In this document: one piece after another, positions 22,701 to 32,268 of the stretch | How the letters are laid out: every line of letters starts with the position of its first letter | Numbering within the stretch: the first letter of the stretch is position 1 | NCBI GenBank assembly: GCA_950295325.1 | Contig: CATNTY010000048.1 | Location: forward strand, 1 to 48,693 | DNA: 48,693 nt | Reading direction: 5' to 3' | DNA from: Polytrichum commune | Lineage: Eukaryota; Streptophyta; Polytrichopsida; Polytrichales; Polytrichaceae | Position numbers and translations under genes: made by a program | Notes under the pieces: model-generated | What the model saw: only the letters and a program-made list of their open reading frames with translations | Told to the model about the DNA's origin: nothing | Databases searched by the model: none

Positions 22701-25700
22701 GCCATTGGAGAAGGAAATTGATGACTTAAACGAGAATGAGATTGGCAAGGCATTGGTGGGAGTCGTCCATCCCGAAGGTCAAAGGGTTGTTATAGATTCG
22801 GGCTCGGGAAGTCTAGGTCCTAATTTTTACAATTATGGGGATAATGGGGATTATGCCCAATGGCTAAGGGAGTACCCCGAGTCCGAGGTTGATGTAATGG
22901 TTACATTTCACCAAGTAGGCTTAGGGAGTGAATTTCCTAGTGTTAGTTTAGGAGAGGGCTCATTGTTGGAGCCATGTGAGGTGCTCACCGAGGAAGAGTG
23001 GGTTAGCGGTGGGTTAACACCTTGGGTAGATGACGTGGAAGAGGGTGAGGTTAGTTTAATTCATGTAGATGGGACTCAAGAGGAGGATGTGATTATTGAG
23101 TCATCGAAATTGGAGGAGCCTTTACATTTCAAGACCACGTCTACGGGGATAGTTGTAGGTCAAGATGTGAAAGATTACCCCAATGTGCCTTCCGATTGGT
23201 ATCGGAACAAAGAGGAACAAGCACATGTGTCGGAAGCGGATTGGCGGTACGTGGATGTGAAATTAAAGAATGGAAAAACCCGACAAATGAAGATGGGCTC
23301 CAAATTGGGGGAGAAAGAGGTTAGGGAGTATAGCAATTTGGTGGATGAGTTTAGTGATACTTTTGCATGGTCCTACGATGAGCTTAAGGGAATTCCTAGG
23401 GAAATGGTAGAGCACCGGATTCCTTTAATTCCGGGGGCGAGGCCAATTAGACAAAAGGAGAGGAGGATGAATCCTCAATTGCAATTGTTGGTGAAAGCGG
23501 AATTGGAAAGGTTATTGAAGGCCGGGTTTATCGAGCCGGTGGAAATCACGGATTGGGTTTCTCCTATGGTCTTAGTAAAGAAAAAAAATGGGAAATTAAG
23601 GGTTTGTGTCGACTATAGGAAATTGAATTCGTGCACACAAAAGGATCACTTCCCCTTACCTTTTATCACCTTGTTGCTTGAGGAGGTTGGAGGTCATTCG
23701 CGATATACCTTTATGGATGGGTATGCGGGTTATAATCAAATTTCCATAGCCCTCCAAGATATCCATAAAACGGCTTTTACTACACCTTGGGGTACTTTTG
23801 TGTGGGTAGTGATGCCATTTGGGTTATGTAATGCCCCGGCTACTTTCCAACGATTAGTAATGTATATCTTCACCGACTTGTTGTTCAAATCCATGACCGT
23901 CTTTGTGGACGATTTTAGCACACAAAGTAATGTGGATGATCACCTACATTGTGTTAGGGAGGCATTGGTTAGGTGTAGGAAGATGAGGTTAGCATTGAAC
24001 CCGGATAAGACATTTTTGGGAGTGAATAAGGGAGTGTTGTTGGGTTATGTTGTTAGTGAGAAAGGTAGAGAACCCGATCCGGATAAGATTGCGGCCATAA
24101 GCGACTTGGCAACTCCAACCAATTCCAAGGGGATCTCTAAGTTGTTAGGACATGTGGGATGGTACCGGGAACTTATTCCTAATTTTTCAAAGATAGCGGT
24201 GCCCATTACCCATTTGCTCAAAAAGGATGTCAAATTCGAGTGGACGGATGCTTGTCAAAAAGCCTTTGAGGAATTGCGGGATAGGTTGAGCACCTATCCG
24301 GTGTTGATACCACCCAATTGGGGTAAACCTTTTCACGTCTATTGTGATGCTAGTAATGTGGCAATAGGGAGTGCGCTTTGTCAAGCAACGGGAGAAAAAG
24401 AGAAGGATCAACCTATAGCTTATGCGAGTAAGCAATTGACCCCCGCCGAAAGAAACTACTCTACAACGGAGAGGGAGTGCCTAGCCATGGTGTTTTCCGT
24501 TAAAAAGTTTAGGCATTACCTCATGTGCAACCCGGTTGTATTTTTTGTTGACCGCATGGCTATCAAGTATCTAATTAACAAGGCGGAGTTAAGTGGTAGG
24601 TTAGCTAGGTGGGTTTTGTTATTAGAAGAATTCGACTACACGGTGGAATATAAACCGGGTCGTATGCATTTACAAGCGGACCACTTGTCTAGGTTGTCGG
24701 AGGAGATAGGAAAAAATCCGGTAAATGATATGTTAGTAGATGATAGCCTCTTTGTGGTCACTTCTACACCGGCGTGGTATGCGGGCATAGTGGAATTTCT
24801 AACAACCCACAAGTTGCCCAAAGAGTGGACAAAAGAAGAGAGAAGGAAGGTGAGGGTAAATAGTAGGCAATTTGTTGTAGTGGGCCATAGGTTGTTTAGA
24901 AGGGGGTCCGATGGTATTTTACGACGATGCGTGTCAAAAACGGAGGTTGAAGCGATTTTAATCGCTTGCCACGATAGCGCTTGCGGCGGTCACTTCTCGG
25001 GTCAACTCACCGGGCAAAAAATACTTAGAGCGGGCTACTTTTGGCCTACACTATTTAAGGACGCCCATGACTATGTAAGGAAATGCGACGCTTGCCAACG
25101 GTATGCCCGAGACGACCTTAGAATGGAGATGCCTTTACATGTATCATTACCCTTAATTCCTTTCGAAAAATGGGGCATCGACTATGTGGGTGAGGTCCAT
25201 CCCCAATCTTCAAAAGGAATGAAATATATTGTGGTGGCAACCGAATACCTCACCAAGTGGGCGGAAGCCAAAGCGGTGAAGACCGACACGGCGGAACACG
25301 CGGCAACATTTATGTACGAAAACATAATTTCGCGGTTCGGGGTGCCGAAGATCCTAGTAAGCGATAGGGGTACTCACTTTTTGAATGACTTGATTCGAGA
25401 GATGACAGAGAAATTTAAAATTGATCACCGGAAGACTACTCCCTACCACCCACAAACCAATGGACAAACGGAAAGGGTTAACGGAATTTTGGTGAGTATA
25501 CTACGCAAGACGGTTATAGACTCGAAGCGGGATTGGGATACGAAACTAACGGCGGCACTTTGGGCATACCGTACAACCTATAAGGTAACTACGCGTGCTA
25601 CACCATTTTCCTTAGTCTATGGTCTTGAAGCGACACTACCAATCGAATATGAAGTCGAGTCACTTAGGGTGGCCGTGAGTACGAGACTTACCGAAAGTCA

Positions 25701-26022
25701 ATCCTTACGAAATCGACTAACCGATTTGGAAGCACTTGACGAAGGGAGGAGAATGGCGGCTCAACATATTGAGGCAATCCAAAGAAGGAGAAAGATTACT
25801 TTCGACAAACGACATAAGAGAAGGGCCCTAACACCGGGAACGATGGTCATGATTCAAGACGCACGAAAGCTTGAATTTCCGGCGAAATTCAATGCGGTAT
25901 GGTTAGGACCTTACCTTGTCTATGAGGTCTTTCCTAATAATTCAATTCAATTGGAAACGTTGAATGGTGAGCTCTTTCCTACCCGTACATCGGGAAGTAG
26001 ATGTAAGGAGTACCGAGCTTGA
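19786..26022 (+). CDS. Ty3/gypsy Gag-Pol polyprotein, intact
   Basis: A single 2078-residue frame with no stop or shift. Domains: Gag capsid about residues 147-305 (GEAYEWYRDH block); zinc knuckle CVQCGQPGHTRQFC at 432-445 and a second, variant one (CSNCGGSHPSDTC) further on; aspartic protease with VDGGSSLNIL, Asp about 852; reverse transcriptase about 1225-1400 with FVDD at 1373-1376 in place of the usual YVDD; RNase H starting near YCDAS (Asp about 1521); integrase with an HHCC zinc finger (His about 1729 to CxxC at 1767 and 1770). The integrase catalytic D1799, D1860 and E1896 keep the exact 35-residue DD35E spacing. A GPY motif follows at about 2041. The C-terminus lacks a chromodomain, so this is a non-chromoviral gypsy lineage. 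Gag and Pol are fused in one frame. All catalytic residues appear present, so the copy may be competent. Confidence 0.95.
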   Translation: MQGRTRSQKPSLIVGLEKSTRKRRSSKISDRLEQDNVRIESCLNVEPRTRSILDTLELGAQLEEEITPSKLSGETSSENYTLREEFPVEVDRGLLNSSPVTMAEERGMDPPPIPPIPPIPPIPPIDPLVRPRGLPIVVPQNLAAMDMPSHLPKFYGTKDEDPSRHMERYIERLASFLITNPGYWLVWFPTTLEGEAYEWYRDHAEGHFRGWEQLQREFLNEFRPEVGQSTALRALSSLKQGREEEISAYIRRFDLVCTRFVGTMLNDDTLKQFFIQGFFKSGTIRGVLERNPLTLADAKRAARDIENLDKDHERLWRREDELIPQFIPIRPRVVAVEPAKYENQIPYAIVDTGPRPLAVREPAPLLALPAPRTDPHLEEVERRLGASQLGFQEAMIKQMQSLTDQMSLMIRSQQPGPPPPVESGRHSSGLWCVQCGQPGHTRQFCRSGQNRDQRGNGNPPQQNQRGQAPPHYGNGSNRGPQPRGQGGQNLEKKEFHPFCGRWHAQGQCWSEGQEFNCSNCGGSHPSDTCRQPDKIINVPYPVANPQQQARDNMRGARPQGVPANELRPPNLYYDHSDARQTFHPPAGLQTTTGYIPIQNRQGVPPNGSNGRQAPPTDPGPSNSQDVRFMDGVLEATCDDMLPLPTRIGEEQSQWPPHTNAITYELVKGKGVVEEAPALAVTTRARRGDAPLEVGIGEQGNYSSDEEINLSELDRVARRATKDVERENIILQDRERTNAVHDSDNSDVGEWEGPGVPVDEFDVVGNSKVERSTGYDLWADLSTLRADITFGQLLEISPTARKTLKEGMPVHKRMRKVKAKIAARIQSQGGRDVKAIEIEVVIVDKVVPNVLVDGGSSLNILPEDTMKKLGLGLTGPSPLVINMANQSSTTPLGMIKDCRMTTGGEEYLVTFHVIKMHSNKDTFPILLGRPWLRMANAMVNWGGPKPSITYGPEGNRVIVSIGSLEGWMKKMYLPLEKEIDDLNENEIGKALVGVVHPEGQRVVIDSGSGSLGPNFYNYGDNGDYAQWLREYPESEVDVMVTFHQVGLGSEFPSVSLGEGSLLEPCEVLTEEEWVSGGLTPWVDDVEEGEVSLIHVDGTQEEDVIIESSKLEEPLHFKTTSTGIVVGQDVKDYPNVPSDWYRNKEEQAHVSEADWRYVDVKLKNGKTRQMKMGSKLGEKEVREYSNLVDEFSDTFAWSYDELKGIPREMVEHRIPLIPGARPIRQKERRMNPQLQLLVKAELERLLKAGFIEPVEITDWVSPMVLVKKKNGKLRVCVDYRKLNSCTQKDHFPLPFITLLLEEVGGHSRYTFMDGYAGYNQISIALQDIHKTAFTTPWGTFVWVVMPFGLCNAPATFQRLVMYIFTDLLFKSMTVFVDDFSTQSNVDDHLHCVREALVRCRKMRLALNPDKTFLGVNKGVLLGYVVSEKGREPDPDKIAAISDLATPTNSKGISKLLGHVGWYRELIPNFSKIAVPITHLLKKDVKFEWTDACQKAFEELRDRLSTYPVLIPPNWGKPFHVYCDASNVAIGSALCQATGEKEKDQPIAYASKQLTPAERNYSTTERECLAMVFSVKKFRHYLMCNPVVFFVDRMAIKYLINKAELSGRLARWVLLLEEFDYTVEYKPGRMHLQADHLSRLSEEIGKNPVNDMLVDDSLFVVTSTPAWYAGIVEFLTTHKLPKEWTKEERRKVRVNSRQFVVVGHRLFRRGSDGILRRCVSKTEVEAILIACHDSACGGHFSGQLTGQKILRAGYFWPTLFKDAHDYVRKCDACQRYARDDLRMEMPLHVSLPLIPFEKWGIDYVGEVHPQSSKGMKYIVVATEYLTKWAEAKAVKTDTAEHAATFMYENIISRFGVPKILVSDRGTHFLNDLIREMTEKFKIDHRKTTPYHPQTNGQTERVNGILVSILRKTVIDSKRDWDTKLTAALWAYRTTYKVTTRATPFSLVYGLEATLPIEYEVESLRVAVSTRLTESQSLRNRLTDLEALDEGRRMAAQHIEAIQRRRKITFDKRHKRRALTPGTMVMIQDARKLEFPAKFNAVWLGPYLVYEVFPNNSIQLETLNGELFPTRTSGSRCKEYRA

Positions 26023-26083
26023 CTAGGCAACTTACCCTTGGAGCAAGAGATGTTTGGATTCATCCCCCGATGGTCGCCAATTA

Positions 26084-27657
26084 TGTGAGCCCAAAAGGGT
26101 GCCCACATTTAGTCTTAGACCCTTGAAACGTTAGTTGATGCACTTTGAAGTAGCATGTTACTTCACAAAAATATAAAAAGAGTGAAATGTTAGTCTTAGA
26201 AGTACCATGTTGTAAGAGGCTAGGATGTGAGTTGTTATTGTGTTTTTACCTTCGGAAGGATTTGAGTGAATGAGGATAGGTAAGGAGAACTTGGATTGAG
26301 TAGTTAGTGAGTAGGCTAGTACAAATGGATGGAGACAACCAAAGTGACTCAAGAGGCAAGTGCTTTCGAATTGGGATGAATGGAGGATCACATGGAGCGC
26401 ACAAGTGGACCACCTCATCATGGCCACTTAATGGGGAAGGCCCAAGGAAGAATGCAAGGTGGAGGATAAGCAAATTCTCAAAGCACCAATCAAATCACGA
26501 GTTAAGCATCGTGGTTTGAATTGAGTGGTGAGCGACGATTTGGGAAAGTAAGGGGAGAAAGTTATGGCGGCGGAAAGCGAAGGAGGCTAAGTTTGGGTTG
26601 AAGCATCCCAAGTTTGGTAAAGTGTGGTAGGTAGAAAGCCAAGGCTAGTTAAATGTTCGAATTAGGATCCTTGTTGATCATTTGAGGGAGGAAGGCTTAG
26701 AAGATAGGATTGGCGCCTACTAAGTAGGAGGAAATCTCAAGGGCTTATCGTGAGCCTTGAGGGTGCTCACCCCCTCAAGCTTACTATATAATTCCTCATT
26801 CTTCCCTCACTCATCCTCTCTTTCCTTTGTGCTCCAAGGCACCCCACGAGTTATAAGTGTGGGTGTGGGAAGCCATATTGGAGCACATGTGTGTGCTTAG
26901 TTTTTAGTTTGAGAGCCAAGGCTTGTTAGCCTTGAAGAGGGCTTGACCTCTTGGTAGAATTAGTGTTGACGTGAAGGATTTTAAAGTTAATTCATGATTC
27001 CAATTTGTGGTACTTAAAGTTCATGTTTTGAATACACGTGGTTGCAAGTTCCATGTTTAAGAGTTGAGCACTTGATGTTGTGATGAGTGCAAAAATATAC
27101 TTGTGTGGATTAGTTAGTCTTAGTGAAGTTAGGAAATTCTCTCTCCCCCTCTCCTCTCTAGGATTTTAGGATTTTAGGATTAGAGAAGAATTGTGTGATT
27201 AGAAAGGGGTTGTTAGTAGAATTAGGGAAATTAGGTAGGAAGATTAGTTAAGGGCTTGAATAATTAGTGAGGTAGTTGGAGATTACAACTACAAAGTTGT
27301 GGGTTCATGAAGGAGCTGGGTTTATGAAGGACCTGGGTTTGTTTAGTTAGAAGCTAAGAAGCTGGGTTTATGAAGGAGCTGGGTTTGTTTAGTTAGAAAG
27401 TAAAGAGCTGGGTTTATGAAGGACCTGGGTTTGTTTAGTTAGAAGCTAAGGAGCTGGGTTTATGAAGGAGCTGGGTTTGTTTAGTTAGAAGCTAAGAAGC
27501 TGGGTTTATGAAGGAGCTAGTTAAATCCAAGACCACTTGAAGGGTGAACCTTGCACTATGGACTCATCCAAGTCCAAATCCAATACCGCGGAGGAATGTG
27601 AGCCCAAACCCACTACTCGGACTACGGACGCTTAAGGGTGGGGGGTTTGGCCTCACA
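26084..27657 (+). repeat. 3' LTR of the gypsy element
   Basis: Begins TGTGAGCCCAAAAGGG and ends CTCACA. Near-identical to the 5' LTR at an offset of 8786, with a rearranged minisatellite at about 27300-27519. The bases just upstream (CCCCCGATGGTCGCCAATTA) are not a typical polypurine tract. Confidence 0.95.
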
Positions 27658-27662
27658 ACGAA
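27658..27662. repeat. Target-site duplication (ACGAA), right
   Basis: Matches 17293-17297 exactly. Confidence 0.9.
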
Positions 27663-28219
27663 CTGCTTTATATCTTGAAAGCATTTGAATAGCATAAGAT
27701 CTAATGAGGAACCATAGATCAGCAAAAACCCCCACACGGAAATTGTAAAAACCATCATCAAAATATGTTACAAGATCTGAGATACAAAGCTTCTGTTTTT
27801 CTTGAAATATAGATCTAGATCTGCATTACGAAATTATCAAACCCTCATAGCACATATATGTGAGAAAACCTTAGCAGACGTTGTCGGGTAGAGAAATCTT
27901 TGCTTCGGGAAAATACTGGATCTCTGGCTGCAATTAGTTTTGGCTCAAGACATAGAAGACTAGAAAATGCACAAAGTATTCATCCTCAAACCCCTACAAA
28001 CATTTCCATGCTCGACAAGACGTATCAACTCCCAAAATTTCCATAGAAAAAAACTTCCAAGTACATCCACACTTTTTTTTTCTTCTCCACACACTACATC
28101 CACTAGTCAACAACCCCCCCTTGAGGAGAGAGGGGTCCGACCCCTTAGCCTCCTCCAAAAGTTAACACTAGCCCATGCCTAAGTCACATGGGCTTCAACT
28201 AGTCATTGACTAATCCCCA
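27663..28219 (+). other. 5' leader of the Dualen-like element, continued
   Basis: Begins with sub-repeats related to those before the gypsy insertion (see 17137 versus 27668 and 27796). Otherwise no ORF of note. Confidence 0.5.
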
Positions 28220-28309
28220 TTAGCTTACTCATCCTTATCTATCCCTTAGCTTAGTCATCTAACCCTTGTCTTAGCTTACTCATCTATTCCTAATCTTAGC
28301 TTAGTCATC
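28220..28309. repeat. 25-26-bp tandem repeat, four copies
   Basis: TTAGCTTACTCATC or TTAGCTTAGTCATC occurs at 28220, 28246, 28271 and 28296, alternating C and G at one position, which hints at a two-unit period of about 51 bases. Confidence 0.8.
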
Positions 28310-28453
28310 AAAATTTCAACCGAAATAGTAAACTATCTATACTTTTTTTTTTACCAAACTTCAAACACACAAGATGAAGTTCGTAAATATTAAAACTAAA
28401 TGTATAACATGAATGTATGTCTAAAAGAGGTTGAAAAGAATTCCAAGAAGAAT

Positions 28454-28918
28454 TTACTCCAACTGCAAGAACTTGAGGATGCGCCGAAGAATAAGTGCAA
28501 CGTAGTCTGCACGATCAGCCTTAGTCAATGGATTAACTGGACCTTGTAGCCAACGTTGATGGCCGCAACTTCCTTTCGTAGGCTTAAGACAACAAAAATA
28601 TTGATCTTCATTTAAGCCTTCAAAAATTCCTCCAAATGTCACATCCCGAGTGCCAGGTTCAACACACCCAGCTTGCAACAAAATCACCAATGCGCGAGCA
28701 TCTTGTTGAAGGTTTCCGTGCCACCGCTGCTCCACACGAGGTTGCTTCAACGGCCGAGAAGGCCCAGCTTCTTCTTGTGGACGCTCATGTAGTGGTGAAG
28801 GACTAAGTGGCAGAAAAATACGAGTCGGCAATTGAGATAAAGAAAAATCCAGCTCAAGCTCTGGTTGAGGTTTTTCATCTTGAGACTTAGGTAAAACTCT
28901 CCAATTCGACATGTTCAA
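28454..28918 (-). CDS. Orphan hypothetical protein, 154 aa
   Basis: A minus-strand frame with balanced amino-acid use, unlike the low-complexity ORFs around it. The N-terminal half is Pro/Glu/Arg-rich and probably disordered (LPLSPSPLHERPQEEAGPSR). The C-terminal part looks globular, with RWHGNLQQDARALVILLQAG, then FGGIFEGLNEDQYFCCLKP, GPVNPLTKADRADYVALI and a basic helix LRRILKFLQ at the end. I do not recognise the family. It lies antisense within the leader of the Dualen-like element, so it may be a captured gene, part of another nested element or a host fragment. The start ATG is the first in frame. No splice sites or promoter could be fixed. Confidence 0.45.
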   Translation of the reverse strand: MNMSNWRVLPKSQDEKPQPELELDFSLSQLPTRIFLPLSPSPLHERPQEEAGPSRPLKQPRVEQRWHGNLQQDARALVILLQAGCVEPGTRDVTFGGIFEGLNEDQYFCCLKPTKGSCGHQRWLQGPVNPLTKADRADYVALILRRILKFLQLE

Positions 28919-29140
28919 GAAAAAGAAAAAAAATCAAAATAACCACATCAAACTGGTGAAGCTCTGAAATGGTCCTTCTTCTTGTAACCTAAATACTTTA
29001 TAGTAGGAAGGCGTCATTCTGAAGCTTCCCCAAAAGATATGATTCTTTCTCCCACTCAAATCCACTCAAATAAATATAAAATATAAAACGTATAAACACT
29101 GGATAAGAATATAAAGCCCTTCAGCATGCTCTGATAAACG

Positions 29141-29395
29141 CCAAGCCGCGGAAGCCCAACTGGTAAAGTGCTTCAAGCGCCATAGCACTGGTCCGGGTTC
29201 GAAACCCTCTGGACCCGTATGAGCAGGCGAATGGCTACGTGGCTTGGCACTGCTGGTGAAAACTAGGCAGGTAACTACCAGTTGGCGCCACCTACCCCCT
29301 GAGCATGTGACTCTAAGTTCGTGGTTATAACCACGGTTCTTTCTCTTCTCCCCTCGTTCCTCTTATCTCCCCCCTCCCTTTTGTCTATGTCTTTA
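29141..29395 (+). mobile_element. tRNA-derived SINE
   Basis: A B-box-like GGTTCGAAACC at 29196-29206 lies about 40 bases after an A-box-like stretch (CCCAACTGGTAAAGTGC, near 29155-29171), giving an internal RNA polymerase III promoter as in plant Au-type SINEs. The body continues without cloverleaf structure. Near the 3' end is a perfect palindrome CGTGGTTATAACCACG (29320-29335) followed by a pyrimidine-rich tail. Ends are approximate and I could not find target duplications. It lies inside the leader of the Dualen-like element. Confidence 0.65.
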
Positions 29396-29499
29396 TTTTT
29401 ATTTGTTTTAAACCCTTCTCTCAAAACATTTCACACTATATTTATTTATTAAACCATTTCTTACACGACAACGTGAGACTTTATTTTTTGAATCAGCTT

Positions 29500-30110
29500 T
29501 ATTAAATCTCTGCCGGGACTGTGCTGATAAGGGTGGAAAGTGAACTCTGCTGCTGAAGCATACTCGACGAACGGGAGGTGGAGAGGTGTTGGACGAGAGG
29601 GTGCTCCTTCTGATTTACACACTGTTGCTGCCATCTCACCTTGTACTGAGACTATTGCTGCAAATACATAGAAATGATGCTGTGATTATTGGGACTGCTG
29701 CTGGTACTGTTGCAAGGACTGTTGCGATTACTGTTGTAAAGAGCTACAAGTCGTAAGAGCCAACCGCTGCCCAAAGTCACTAGCAAGAAATGTTGCTGAG
29801 AACGAGTAGTTGATGTCTACTGTGCTGCTGGCTGCTGTTGATGTTGCTGTCAAGAAGCCAAGGATAACACTGAGGCCCCATCACCATCACCATCTACCCC
29901 ATCACCAACTAGATTAATCATCAACTAGCTGAGACGACCTGCTGTTTATTTGCTGCCATCATTACCTCACTGCTGAAGACGAGGAGCAGAGAAACGGAGG
30001 AAATTGTTGCGGCCAACTACAGCTGAGACGAACTTGAGAGTTAATCTGTCATCTTTTATTGTTGCCTAACTACTGGAGCTGAGGCGGGAGCTTGCGGAGC
30101 TGGGAGGTCG
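29500..30110. repeat. Irregular CTG/TTG trinucleotide-rich region
   Basis: Many interrupted CTG, TTG and GCTG runs (for example near 29690-29735 and 29825-29850). No protein-like frame. Confidence 0.5.
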
Positions 30111-30663
30111 CGGAGCTGTGTAGCTGTGGAAGGAAGCGAGAAGTTAAGGTGCCAAGCCTAGCTGATTGTTACCACCCGGCCAATCAGGTACCACTTCAAA
30201 CCCCCACTTAGATAAAGCACGTAGATAGCACACACACAACTAAAAACAAACTAAAATCCTAGTAGGCATACACTTAGTCACTTAGAAATGCACACACATA
30301 ATAGCTAACTAGGCACATAGCACTTGTGGTTGCCTAAAGTAGAAGTAGTTAAATTAGCTAAAAATGAAGGTTGCTCAAGCAACCATTATTTGTTTCTTGT
30401 TATGGCTCATAGGCCCCCTATATTGGACAATCTCTCACCATATCAACTTACACACCTCACATGTTTGCTCATCTCATACTAGAATTATACACAAAAACAA
30501 CATTAATGAAATAAAAACACTAGTAAACAACACTATCTTCCCCCTAGCCACATTTCCCCTCCAAGCCCTACTTGTTCATAAGTGGAATGGGGATTTGTCT
30601 AGGGAAAAATAAATAACTACCATGGCCACACACAATAACATGCAATTACTTTATCTTTGCAGA
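30111..30663 (+). other. AC-rich stretch before ORF1
   Basis: The A/C bias of the element's sense strand begins here. The 82-codon ORF at 30364-30612 has no features that convince me it is coding. Confidence 0.4.
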
Positions 30664-32268
30664 ATGGCTTATTCACGAAGCTTGGACAAAACCTTTGATG
30701 GTGTTAACGACATGGAAACCTCACAAAATAAAAAAAAGAACATCTAGCAATGCATGCCTAACCATAGTAGTGGAAAAAGAAAGTAATACACCAAAGAAAA
30801 ACTCATGCCTATGGCTTGGATTCAAGGCTATGAATGCTTTGAATGCAAGCAAAGGGCTTGGAGAAGTCGCCCACAAAAATGTAAGCGAGTTTGTCAAAAT
30901 GAGAATGAGTGAAAAAGAAGCCTTAGAATGTCAAGGATGTGTATCATCATACTCGTACATTACATAAGAAGTATGGTGAAGTAAGAATGATCTTGGGGAA
31001 CAAAATTATCACTCCACCCAAGTCCCATCCGATGTAGATGTATGTGACGGCTTCGCTATGGACTACCACATTGCTTTGTTTTTTCAAATAGATGATATAC
31101 TCATCCCCAAAGAAGAAGCATTAGAAAAAATCACCAAAAGATTGGATGAAATGCAAATCTTGCTTGGGGATGAAATAAGTGACCCTATCGCAATAATCTG
31201 TACCCATGGAGGTAAACAATGGTCCGGCCATGCTAAAATCCATCTAAAAAATGTGCAAGAGGATGGAGTCAAGTTACTCCAAGGCCTCCGCCCATTCATC
31301 ATCCGTCTAGCGGATAACAAAATGCACAAAGGTAAGGTTTGTAAGTCATATGATACTATCGCTTCTAGTGAAATGTTGTCAATCAAAATCACTAGTGACA
31401 CCTTAAAGGATGTGGCTTGGTATGAGGCTTACGAGGAAATAACAATTGAAGGTTTCAAACGTGGTTTTTAACTTTGAAATTACCCATGTTAGGAAAATTG
31501 ATAACCACAACTATGCATGGATTATTGCCACTAGCCCGGAGCAAGCTACCAATATCCGTAAGAATAAAATCACCTTTGGTCATGAATGTATAGATGTGTC
31601 TATGAGAAAGTCTAGTGGTAATGATTTGGCAAAAAATGCCCTCATTCTCATTGCAAAGAACCTTAATAGACTCAAACTCAAAGCAATTCTAGAAACGGAG
31701 CTAAGAGCATGTATGGGAGAAAAAACATACTTAATATTTTCTTCAAGAATGACGCCCAAGGCAAACTCACGGGATTGTACAATATTCAATGTTTGAGTTC
31801 TGCGGTGTACAAAAAATTTGTCAAGAAAAGTCATAAAATTTGCAATAAATACGTAGAATTCTCTCCCCACCCAAAGAGATTGGATAGAATATCCAAACCC
31901 TCAAATGAGGAACTTACAAGGTTAGGTTTCAATGATGTTACCACGGCATTAGCGGACACGGTGGAGGCAATGGAGAATGCTCCCTCCAACTCACTTGGGA
32001 AAAAAAATATCAACAAATAGTTGAGGAGGCCATAGCAAAAGACACTGTCATAGTTCGCAACGAGATGCAAACCATGAAGACGCGCCTCACAATACAAGCA
32101 AAAAACTTTGCCACTTATGCGGCGGATAAAGCCGCCAAAGCCCTCAAAAATGAAATGGCCACACTAAGGCAAGCCCTTAGCAAGACCATGGCCGCCTTGG
32201 AATCTAGCGACATGCTTGATAAAGAAGATTCATCTGGCGAAAATGAGGATCTAATGACGATAAACTAA
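30664..32268 (+). pseudogene. ORF1 protein of the Dualen-like element, frameshifted
   Basis: The ATG at 30664 opens a short frame (MAYSRSLDKTFDGVNDMETS) that ends after an A-run. The coding sense then continues in other frames: 30695-30967, 31058-31471, 31446-31796, 31709-32020 and 32065-32268. Joined by eye the pieces form one plausible RNA-binding ORF1p. An RRM-like segment lies around 31380-31610 (AWYEAYEEITIEGF, NYAWIIATSPEQATN), then SPHPKRLDRISKPSNEEL with GFNDVTTALADTVEAM, and a Lys/Ala-rich coiled coil (AADKAAKALKNEMATLRQAL). At least three frameshifts and one stop make it non-functional. Role inferred from position before the endonuclease/RT ORF, as in other non-LTR elements. Confidence 0.65.

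Larger units (their letters stand above)
17298..27657 (+). mobile_element. Young, structurally complete Ty3/gypsy LTR retrotransposon
   Basis: LTRs of 1579 and 1574 bp begin TGTGAGC and end CTCACA and flank an internal region with a primer-binding-like site, a leader and one uninterrupted gag-pol frame. The 5-bp target duplication ACGAA is at 17293-17297 and 27658-27662. Outside a variable minisatellite I count three substitutions between the LTRs (17305, 17760 and 18007 against their partners), so insertion is recent. There is no chromodomain and no env-like ORF: only 61 bases separate the pol stop from the 3' LTR. A clear polypurine tract is not evident there. Confidence 0.95.

Noticed and set aside
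26023-26083. env gene or extra ORF of the gypsy element
   Set aside because: Only 61 bases separate the pol stop from the 3' LTR, so there is no room for one.
28220-28309. CRISPR-like array
   Set aside because: The repeats are only about 14 bases conserved with 11-12 base gaps that are themselves similar, and the context is eukaryotic. It is a simple tandem repeat.
29141-29215. Functional tRNA gene
   Set aside because: A and B boxes are present, but no cloverleaf acceptor or anticodon stem could be formed; a tRNA-derived SINE explains it better.
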